Assembly: GCA_028279345.1 (NCBI GenBank)
Contig: JANQNY010000003.1
Coordinates: forward strand, 1 to 64,000
Reading direction: 5' to 3'
Length of the DNA: 64,000 bases
Source of the DNA: Geminicoccaceae bacterium
GTDB taxonomy: Bacteria; Pseudomonadota; Alphaproteobacteria; Geminicoccales; Geminicoccaceae
The notes beneath the pieces were generated by a model. The model was not told the origin of the DNA. It saw only the letters and a program-made list of their open reading frames with translations, and searched no databases. Positions 57,507 through 64,000 of this stretch are shown piece by piece. A program made the translations under genes and the position numbers. The first letter of the stretch is position 1. The number at the start of each line of letters is the position of its first letter.

Positions 57507-58519
57507 CCGTCGTCCTGCTCGCCGTCGAACAGCGTCTCCACGCGCCGCGCATCCAGACCGCGTTCGCTGCTCAGGTAGCGCGCCAAGGTGTCCGCATAGC
57601 CGTGGGTGCAGAGGACCGTGCGTGCGCCTGTCTCCTCCACGGTGTGCAGGACGTCGGGCCAGTCGACATGATCGGAAAGCACGAAACCCTGATCATAGCC
57701 GCGCCGACGGCGTTGCCCACGGACCCGCATCCAGCCCGAGACGAAGGCCGTCGACGGCTCGTTGAACCGCCGCATCCATGGCGTCGCCATGGCCGACGGC
57801 GGCGCCAACACCAGCTCGCCCCGCAACCGCTCACCCTTTGGGAGTTCGGCCACGGCCACCGTCGGTGCCAAAGCGACGCCGGCATCGCGATAGGCGTCGA
57901 TCATCGATGCCAGGGCGCCGTGCACGAACACCGCGCGCTCGAGCCGCTGGTGGAGTTCCGCAAGAAGCCGCTGCGCCTTGCCGAGCGCATAGCAGAACAG
58001 GACCGACGTGCGGCCCGTAGCGGCGTTCTTCTCCCACCAGCGGAGGATGGCGTCGACGACGTGGGTGCCACGATCCCATCGGTAGATCGGCAAGGCGAAG
58101 GTGGCCTCGGTGACGAAACCGTCGCAGGGCACCAGCTCGAAGGCGGCACAGCTCGGGTCCGCCTCGCGCTTGTAGTCGCCGGACACCACCCAGACCTCGC
58201 CCGCCACCTCGACGCGCACTTGAGCCGCGCCCAACACGTGACCGGCCGGGTGGAACGAGACGCGCGCCTCGTTCAGCGTGAACGGGTCGCCATAGTCGTG
58301 CGTCGCGAGCGGCAGATCGGCGCCCAGGCGGCGTCGCAGAACGCCGGCGCCCGGCGCCGCCGCGAAGTAGCGGTCGTGGCCGGGGCGCGCATGATCGCTG
58401 TGCCCGTGCGTGACAACCGCCTGGGGCACAGGGCGCCAAGGGTCGATGTGGAACGCACCCGCCGGGCAATAGAGCCCCTCGGGTGTGAGCGTAAGGACCG
58501 GATCTGTCCGCTTCGTCAT
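57503..58519 (-). CDS. Ligase-associated MBL-fold DNA exonuclease
   Basis: This 338-residue protein has a metallo-beta-lactamase/beta-CASP architecture with HxHxDH as HGHSDH at 38-43. Further metal ligands lie in the GHVLGA and SGDYKRE segments. It belongs to the ligase-associated exonuclease group, thought to process DNA ends before ligation. The downstream ligase overlaps it, so they form a repair unit. Confidence 0.88.
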   Translation of the reverse strand: MTKRTDPVLTLTPEGLYCPAGAFHIDPWRPVPQAVVTHGHSDHARPGHDRYFAAAPGAGVLRRRLGADLPLATHDYGDPFTLNEARVSFHPAGHVLGAAQVRVEVAGEVWVVSGDYKREADPSCAAFELVPCDGFVTEATFALPIYRWDRGTHVVDAILRWWEKNAATGRTSVLFCYALGKAQRLLAELHQRLERAVFVHGALASMIDAYRDAGVALAPTVAVAELPKGERLRGELVLAPPSAMATPWMRRFNEPSTAFVSGWMRVRGQRRRRGYDQGFVLSDHVDWPDVLHTVEETGARTVLCTHGYADTLARYLSSERGLDARRVETLFDGEQDDG

Positions 58520-58624
58520 CGTCTCAAGGGTGGAGGCAACGGCGCGCGTGGCAAGCCCGAGCCTTGGCGGGCGCCGCGCGTGGCGCTATCAGCCGGACCA
58601 TAGTCCGCCGGGAGTCATGCAGCC

Positions 58625-59338
58625 TTGGACAGCCGCACCACCGAACTCTTCAGCGAAGACGCCTATCTGCGCACGACCGCTGCTGAGGTCGTCGGATCAA
58701 GCGAGAATGGCGTGGTTCTCGATCGGACGGTGTTCTACGCGGCAGGCGGCGGACAGCCGGGTGACAGCGGCGAGCTCGTGTTGGAGAATGGCTCGACCGC
58801 GGCGGTCGCGGCGACCGGGTTCGTCGACGGCGTCATCGTCCACCGGCTGGGCTCGGGCGAGGTGCCACCCGTGGGCGCGCGTGTCGACGCTCGGCTCGAC
58901 TGGGAGCGCCGCTATCGGCTCATGCGCATGCACAGCTGCCTCCACCTGCTCTGCGCCGCCGTTGGGGAGCCCGTGACCGGGGGCCAAGTCGCCGAAGATA
59001 AGGGGCGGCTCGATTTCGCGATCGCGGGCGACGTCCCGACCAAGGACATTCTAACGGAGCGCCTGAACGCCTGGATCGAAGGGGATCGCGAGGTTCGCCA
59101 CAGCTGGATCGACGCGGCCGAGCTCGATCGCCGGCCAGACCTGGTGCGAACGATGTCGGTCAAGCCGCCGCGCACCGGCGGCAGGGTGCGTCTGGTCGAG
59201 ATCGAAGGGGTCGATCTGCAGGCCTGCGGCGGCACGCACATCAAGCGCACCGGGGAGATCGGCCCGGTGGACCTCGTGAAGATCGAGAACAAGGGCAAGC
59301 AGAACCGCCGTTTCACCGTCGCCTTCCGCGGGGCGTAG
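58625..59338 (+). CDS. Alanyl-tRNA editing protein AlaX
   Basis: This 237-residue free-standing editing domain of alanyl-tRNA synthetase type clears Ser or Gly from mischarged tRNA-Ala. The zinc ligands are His103 and His107 in HSCLH, and Cys201 and His205 in CGGTH. The glycine-rich GGGQPGD motif at the N-terminus marks the AlaX-M/L type. The start is a TTG at 58625. Confidence 0.9.
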   Translation: MDSRTTELFSEDAYLRTTAAEVVGSSENGVVLDRTVFYAAGGGQPGDSGELVLENGSTAAVAATGFVDGVIVHRLGSGEVPPVGARVDARLDWERRYRLMRMHSCLHLLCAAVGEPVTGGQVAEDKGRLDFAIAGDVPTKDILTERLNAWIEGDREVRHSWIDAAELDRRPDLVRTMSVKPPRTGGRVRLVEIEGVDLQACGGTHIKRTGEIGPVDLVKIENKGKQNRRFTVAFRGA

Positions 59339-59421
59339 CGGGCGGGCGCCAAGGCGCCGTAGACCGCACATTAACCATGACCGCTTAGGTTGGCCGATGC
59401 AGCCCCACCGGAGCCCGCGTC

Positions 59422-60684
59422 ATGGAAACGCGTCACGTTCGCTATGTCTGGCATGCTGGTCCGCGCAACACGCCGCCTCCGGCAACCATCGCCACCTGGA
59501 TCGAACGCCACAGCCACGCCGAGGCAGCACCGGCCGTGGCGCTTCTGGATGGCGATGGCGTTGACGATCCCGGCATCCTGCCCGCTTCGATCGATGCTTT
59601 TGCCGTGGTCGCCGGGCGGCTGACGGACGGCGCTTTGGGCGTCGCGATGCGCAGCGCCGCAGACGATCTGGTCACGCTCGACGTGGACGATGGCGTCTGG
59701 CAGCGCCGGCTTGTTGCGCTCGCGGATCTGGCGGTGCTCAGGCGCGCCACCCGACACCGGCGGGATGCGGCGCGCGACTTCTTCAACGACGAGCCGCGCC
59801 ATGCTGACGACCCATCGCGACGTCCAGCCGTGTTGTTCGTCGGCGCGCCAGGTCCGCACAAGCTGACGCTGATCGACGCACTTCTGGGGTGGAGTGTTTC
59901 CGCCTACGCCGAGACAGTGGCCCATGCGCGCACCCATCTCGAGGTTGGAACCTACGCTGCCGTGATCCTGACGGATGCGCTGGACGCCGAAAGCCTGCAG
60001 CTCACACTGACGCTGCTCAAGGGCGTCGACGGACCCGGTGCACCGTCCTTCGTCGTGGTCCGGTCGGCGGATGCGCCCTTCACGATCGCCGAGGCCTTCG
60101 CCGCCGGTGCCACCGAGGTCGTTGACGCGAGCGACGCCAAGGAGCTCATCCAGCGGCGGCTCGCTCGGACGATGCACGAGGCGACGCTTCGCTACGATCT
60201 CCGCGAGGAACACGCCTTCGCCAGGGGCGTCGAGCCGATCAGCGGTCGATTGGCCCATGGCGCTTTCCACGCGTTCCTGCAGTCCACCTTGAATGTTCGG
60301 GGCATGGCCCATCGCGGTGCGGTCGTCGCTGTGACGTTGGAGTGCCTCGACACCGTCAACCGCGAGGCAGGCTACGCTGCCGGCGACCGGGCGCTGCGCG
60401 CAGTCGGCGACGGGTTGCGCCGCCAGGTGCGCGCCGACGACATTGTGGGCCGGCTGGGTGGTGCTTGCTTCGGCGTCTGGTTCAGCGACGTCGATGATGT
60501 CGATCTGCCTGTTTTGGGTTGCCGCCTCCAGGCCGCCGTTCGCCACGCTTGGCTAGGTGATGGCGGACCAGGGCTTGGCGCGCGTGTCGGTTGCGCGCGC
60601 CCTGAAGAGGGCGACAATGCTCGCTCGCTCACGCGCCGTGCCCGAGAGCAGGCGCGGCGCGGGCTCTTGCGCGCGGTCTCCTAG
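59422..60684 (+). CDS. REC-REC-like protein with degenerate GGDEF domain (possible c-di-GMP receptor)
   Basis: This 420-residue protein has three parts: a divergent receiver-like domain (1 to about 110), a second receiver-like domain (about 133-250) and a GGDEF-like domain (about 285-418). The catalytic motif is GGACF (346-350) instead of GGDEF, so cyclase activity is unlikely. The inhibitory-site motif RxxD is kept as Arg337-Ala-Asp-Asp340, exactly five residues before it. The layout resembles Caulobacter PopA or PleD. It probably binds rather than makes c-di-GMP. The receiver assignments are by pattern only. Confidence 0.62.
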   Translation: METRHVRYVWHAGPRNTPPPATIATWIERHSHAEAAPAVALLDGDGVDDPGILPASIDAFAVVAGRLTDGALGVAMRSAADDLVTLDVDDGVWQRRLVALADLAVLRRATRHRRDAARDFFNDEPRHADDPSRRPAVLFVGAPGPHKLTLIDALLGWSVSAYAETVAHARTHLEVGTYAAVILTDALDAESLQLTLTLLKGVDGPGAPSFVVVRSADAPFTIAEAFAAGATEVVDASDAKELIQRRLARTMHEATLRYDLREEHAFARGVEPISGRLAHGAFHAFLQSTLNVRGMAHRGAVVAVTLECLDTVNREAGYAAGDRALRAVGDGLRRQVRADDIVGRLGGACFGVWFSDVDDVDLPVLGCRLQAAVRHAWLGDGGPGLGARVGCARPEEGDNARSLTRRAREQARRGLLRAVS

Positions 60685-60755
60685 CGCTGCAAGGCAGCGG
60701 CAAGCTGCCCGATTCGACGGCTGCGCCTCTTCAAGGGTGATCGGAGCCGGCAACC

Positions 60756-61250
60756 TCAGAAGGTCTGATCGAAGATCTTCCGCAGCTCGTCCTCCTTGTC
60801 CTTGCTCAAGGACGTCTGGAGCACGGTGCCCGTGTGGGCAAAGTCGGCCAGTCGTTCCACGACCTTGTCGCCGGTCACCTTGCGCACAAGGATGAAGATG
60901 GCGGCGCCTCCGGCCTTCAGGCTTTCACCCGTCTTGCGCATGAAGTCGTCGTTGATGCCGAAGTCGCTCATGGCACCCGAGAGGGCGCCCGCACCGGCCC
61001 CGACCGCAGCGCCGAGCAGCGGTTGCAGGAACAGCAGCCCGATGAGGAGGCCCCAGAAGCTGCCGCCCACGGCGCCCGCCGCGGTCAAATTGGTGGCTTG
61101 GTGCAGCTTGACCTTGCCGTCGTCGTCGCGCGTGACGATCACGATGTCGTCCATCGCGATCAGGTATTCCTTCTGCAGCTCCACCATGCGGCCTCGGAGT
61201 TCAAAGGCCTTCTGGGGATCCTCAAAGGCAATCACGACAAGATCGGACAT
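60756..61250 (-). CDS. DUF1269 family membrane protein
   Basis: This 164-residue protein of unknown function has an N-terminal alpha/beta part, then a glycine-zipper hydrophobic segment (about 57-95, GGSFWGLLIGLLFLQPLLG onward). A C-terminal part with a charged tail follows. The family is common in bacteria and is often linked with envelope or stress genes. It is a single gene here. Confidence 0.83.
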   Translation of the reverse strand: MSDLVVIAFEDPQKAFELRGRMVELQKEYLIAMDDIVIVTRDDDGKVKLHQATNLTAAGAVGGSFWGLLIGLLFLQPLLGAAVGAGAGALSGAMSDFGINDDFMRKTGESLKAGGAAIFILVRKVTGDKVVERLADFAHTGTVLQTSLSKDKEDELRKIFDQTF

Positions 61251-61408
61251 GACGGCGTATCTCCCTACACGGCTGCTAAGCGCAGGGAGCTATATGCGCT
61301 GGTCCCGCTTCCGTCCATCGGGGGTGAGGCGCCGCGACGCGCCCGCCGCCGACACCCCGGGGTCGCCGAAGCGTCCCCGGTTGCGCCGACGGCAACAGCG
61401 ACGTTGGG

Positions 61409-62137
61409 TCAGCCGAAGTAGAGGCCACCATTCGGGTTCAGGGTCGCGCCCGTGAAGTAGCCCGCATCGTCGCTGGCGAGGAACACCACGCAGCGTGCGA
61501 TTTCCTCAGCCTGACCGAGCCGCCCGACCGGAATCTGCGGCAGGATCACCTTCTCCATCACATCCTGCGGCACCGCCATCACCATCTCGGTGGCGATGTA
61601 GCCCGGCGCCACGGCGTTGACGGTGATCCCCTTGGCCGCACCCTCTGCCGCGAGCGCGCGCGTGAAGCCGATCGCCGCAGCCTTCGCCGCCGAATAGTTG
61701 GTCTGGCCGAACTGGCCCTTCTGGCCATTGACGGAGCTGATGTTGATGACGCGGCCGAAGCTGCGCTCGCGCATTCCGTCGATGACCTGACGCGTCAGGT
61801 TGAAGAGGCTGTTCAGGTTGGTGTTGATGACCGCGGTCCACTTCTCCGGCGTCATCCGGTGGAACGGCGCATCGCGCGTGATGCCGGCGTTGTTTACCAG
61901 GACGTCGATCGGGCCGAGGTCCGCCTCGACCTGCTTCACGCCGGCCTCGGAGGCAGCGAAATCCGCCACGTCGAACTTGTACACGGGAATGCCGGTCGCA
62001 TCCTTGAAGGCGTTCGCCTTCTCGTCGTTACCGCCATAGTTGGCCGCGACCTTGTAGCCGGCGTCCTTCAGTGCGACCGAGATGGCCTCGCCGATACCGC
62101 GCGTGCCGCCCGTCACCAGTGCAACTCGTCCGGCCAT
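61409..62137 (-). CDS. phaB: Acetoacetyl-CoA reductase
   Basis: This 242-residue SDR reduces acetoacetyl-CoA to (R)-3-hydroxybutyryl-CoA with NADPH, in polyhydroxybutyrate synthesis. The cofactor motif TGGTRGIG is at 9-16 and the catalytic YSAAK near 150. The PhaB-specific stretch SVNGQKGQFGQTNYSAAKA is clear. GGGAGGAAAGC precedes the ATG. It is on the same strand as phaA, with a phasin-like gene between. Confidence 0.95.
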   Translation of the reverse strand: MAGRVALVTGGTRGIGEAISVALKDAGYKVAANYGGNDEKANAFKDATGIPVYKFDVADFAASEAGVKQVEADLGPIDVLVNNAGITRDAPFHRMTPEKWTAVINTNLNSLFNLTRQVIDGMRERSFGRVINISSVNGQKGQFGQTNYSAAKAAAIGFTRALAAEGAAKGITVNAVAPGYIATEMVMAVPQDVMEKVILPQIPVGRLGQAEEIARCVVFLASDDAGYFTGATLNPNGGLYFG

Positions 62138-62704
62138 GCTTTCCTCCCACGTTGCGATCTACTCTCAGCGCTTGTGTAGGGTCGAGATGTCGGTCACGCG
62201 ATCGGCCTTAGGTCGCGCCCCGGGCAGATGCGACACAGACATTGCCGGCGCAGGTCGCGTACCATCAAAAGTGTTGAAACGAGTAATCCACCCCGGTGCA
62301 CCCGCCGAAACTACTCAGCCCTTAGTCAAGGCTCAGTCATAGGTCGGCGACGCACCGGATACGCTGATTTCGTCTTTCGCACGAACGCAGACCGGCAATC
62401 ACGTGCGCACTCTGTACCAGCCGCCAGTGCCGCGAACGGTTAGACTGGCCCGATACCTGCGTCCTTTCACATATCTCAATTTCACGCCGCTTGCTCTGAT
62501 CGTCGAGAATGTTGGAACGGTCCGCCTGTTGCGGCGTGATAGATCGTCAGGCGGGCACCCACGCGACGTCCACGACTGCGTTCGGTTGCCGCACGAGAAG
62601 CGGAAGGTGGGGCCATACGCGTCAAACTGCCGCGCCGAGCGGCCCCGGCCCAGGTCGCCACGTGGGCCGCTAGTGGAGGTACTGCGCTTGCCTGTCGTCC
62701 GCGC
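62138..62704. other. Gap between phaB and the phasin-like gene
   Basis: These 567 bases contain no gene I can support. The base composition is a little lower in GC than the neighbours. An open frame at 62403-62747 (+) is Arg-rich, overlaps the phasin-like gene and resembles nothing. The phaB promoter is expected here, but no clear -35/-10 pair is visible. Confidence 0.45.
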
Positions 62705-63019
62705 TCAGGAAAGGCGACGCAGGTTGGCGCGAACCCGACGGCTGTAGGGGTTCAGAACGCTTCGTGCGTCCCTCGCGGCGCGAGCGATGTCCGGCGCTGC
62801 CGTCGGCGAAAACCAAATGCTCGCGAGACGGGCCTGCGCCTCCGTGACGGCAAGCATCTTCTCGCTAACCATGCGCTGCCATTCGCGATCGGCGGGATCG
62901 CCGCCATGACGCCAAGCGCGCGAGAGCCGCAAGCCGATCACCACCGGCGAGGCCGCGGCAATCGTCCACGCCTCGACCTGCAAGCGCCAGATCTCGAATC
63001 CCACAGTCCACGGGAGCAT
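62705..63019 (-). CDS. Small helical phasin-like protein in the pha locus
   Basis: This 104-residue protein is mostly helical and amphipathic. Its N-terminus is LPWTVGFEIWRLQVEAW, its middle is Ala- and charge-rich (VSEKMLAVTEAQARLA) and its basic end is NPYSRRVRANLRRLS. Such short proteins accompany pha genes in alphaproteobacteria and resemble phasins that coat storage granules; the function here is inferred from place and composition. The ATG at 63019 is chosen because GGAGAGG lies 11 bases upstream; a GTG at 63031 would touch that site. Confidence 0.55.
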   Translation of the reverse strand: MLPWTVGFEIWRLQVEAWTIAAASPVVIGLRLSRAWRHGGDPADREWQRMVSEKMLAVTEAQARLASIWFSPTAAPDIARAARDARSVLNPYSRRVRANLRRLS

Positions 63020-63047
63020 CGTCAGGCGCACCTCTCCACTTCACGCC

Positions 63048-63076
63048 AAAGAGCCGCGTCCCGAAGGACGCGGCTC
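63048..63076 (-). terminator. Terminator after phaA
   Basis: GAGCCGCGTCC (63051-63061) pairs perfectly with GGACGCGGCTC (63066-63076) around a 4-nt loop that reads TTCG on the minus strand, an 11-bp stem. Only three Ts follow (63050-63048). It starts 32 bp after the phaA stop. Confidence 0.65.
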
Positions 63077-63107
63077 TCCAACTTCACGGCTAATCCAGCT
63101 TGTTGGA

Positions 63108-64000
63108 TTAGCGCTCCACGCACATGGCGATGCCCATGCCGCCACCGATGCAGAGGGTGGCGAGGCCCTTCTTGGCATCGCGCTTCTGCATCTCGTGCAA
63201 CAGCGTCACGAGCACGCGGGTCCCGGACGAACCGACCGGATGGCCGAGCGCGATCGCGCCGCCGTTCACGTTGACCTTGCTGGTGTCCCAGCCGAGCTCC
63301 TTGTTCACCGACAGCGCCTGAGCAGCGAAGGCCTCGTTGGCCTCGACGAGGTCGAGGTCCTCGTGCTTCCAGCCCGCCTTCTCGAGCGCCTTGCGCGACG
63401 CCGGGATCGGACCCGTGCCCATGATCTCCGGCGGCACGCCGGCCTGGGCCCAGGACTTGATGGTCGCCAGCGGCGTCAGGCCGCGCTTGGCCGCCTCGTC
63501 GGCGGTCATCAGCACCACCATCGCCGCGCCATCGTTGATGCCCGACGCGTTGCCGGCGCTGACCGTGCCTTCCTTCTTGAACGCCGGCGGGATCTTGGCG
63601 ATCTGCTCCTTGGTGACGCCCATGCGCGGGAACTCGTCGGTGTCGAAGACGGTCTCGCCCTTGCGCGTCTTGATCACGAAGGGGACGATCTCGTCCTTGA
63701 ACTTGCCGGCCTTGATGGCCGCCTCGGCCTTGTTCTGCGAGCCGGTGGCGAACTCGTCCTGCTCGTCCTTGGTGATCTGCCACTTCTCGGCGATGTTCTC
63801 GGCGGTGCCGCCCATGTGGTACCCGCAGAACGGGTCCATCAGAGCATCCTTGAGCATCGTGTCCATGAACTTGAGATCGCCCATCTTCGTGCCGGCACGA
63901 AGGTGCGCGCAATGTGGCGCCATGCTCATGCTCTCGATGCCGCCGGAGACGACGATCGAGCTGTCGCCCTCCTGGATCGCCTGGTGGCCCATGGCGACGG
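63108..64000 (-). CDS. phaA: Acetyl-CoA acetyltransferase (beta-ketothiolase), N-terminus beyond the window
   Basis: The 297 codons seen are the C-terminal three quarters of a thiolase that condenses two acetyl-CoA to acetoacetyl-CoA, the first step toward polyhydroxybutyrate. The region around the active-site His is GHPVGSSG, and the C-terminal Cys lies in [12 protein letters not shown]. The NEAFAAQAL motif is also clear. The frame stays open to base 64000, so the start and the nucleophilic Cys near residue 90 lie outside. Confidence 0.94.
   Translation of the reverse strand, partial: VAMGHQAIQEGDSSIVVSGGIESMSMAPHCAHLRAGTKMGDLKFMDTMLKDALMDPFCGYHMGGTAENIAEKWQITKDEQDEFATGSQNKAEAAIKAGKFKDEIVPFVIKTRKGETVFDTDEFPRMGVTKEQIAKIPPAFKKEGTVSAGNASGINDGAAMVVLMTADEAAKRGLTPLATIKSWAQAGVPPEIMGTGPIPASRKALEKAGWKHEDLDLVEANEAFAAQALSVNKELGWDTSKVNVNGGAIALGHPVGSSGTRVLVTLLHEMQKRDAKKGLATLCIGGGMGIAMCVER

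Noticed and set aside
62403..62747. A 114-codon plus-strand open frame in the phaB-phaA gap
   Set aside because: It is Arg-rich without a ribosome-binding site or similarity, and overlaps the phasin-like gene.

Overview
The window is a stretch of GC-rich chromosome from a free-living aerobic alphaproteobacterium. Evidence for this: the order tig-clpP-clpX-lon-hupB, a three-gene cytochrome bc1 operon (petABC) divergent from trmL-hemF, CIRCE-controlled groESL, mrcA-prfB beside rne, polyhydroxyalkanoate genes, and frequent GTG/TTG starts. A Rhodospirillales-like lineage is my inference; no marker here fixes genus or species.

Layout. 0-7 kb: tRNA-Val, then hupB, lon, clpX, clpP and tig (protein quality control), then tRNA-Leu. 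6.7-15.6 kb: a CaCA cation antiporter, guaA, a HepT/MntA toxin-antitoxin pair, a secreted phytase-like esterase, thpR, and the envelope/ribosome block yfgM-bamB-der. 15.6-22.7 kb is an accessory patchwork: two acetyltransferases, a split Ada system (AdaA regulator plus Ogt), an FkbM-type methyltransferase carrying two tandem ribbon-helix-helix-like modules, a metallo-beta-lactamase-fold hydrolase, a DsbD-like membrane protein and an MscS channel. 22.7-26.3 kb: a probable unannotated RNA with a strong terminator, CIRCE, groESL and a DenD-type dehydrogenase. 26.3-36 kb: nhaD, an insertion-sequence remnant, mmsA, pepN, a beta-hydroxyacid dehydrogenase, an acyltransferase, a MATE exporter and an XRE regulator. 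36-45 kb: bolA, a DUF2889 gene, ppa, hemF, trmL, petABC, a DsbA-like thioredoxin, a BepA-like metalloprotease and an aminotransferase. 45-54 kb: rne, mrcA, prfB (programmed frameshift), tadE and tadG. 54-64 kb: an SDR, a diguanylate cyclase, the ligase/exonuclease DNA-repair pair, alaX, a REC-REC-degenerate-GGDEF protein, a DUF1269 gene, phaB, a phasin-like gene and phaA, which runs off the window.

Most of this is core housekeeping. The points most worth a second look are: the prfB frameshift site, which uses UAA instead of the usual UGA; the RHH-RHH-FkbM fusion; the degenerate GGDEF protein that keeps its c-di-GMP inhibitory-site motif; and the terminator-bearing minus-strand transcript between mscS and groES. 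No CRISPR array, prophage, integrase or intact insertion sequence was seen.
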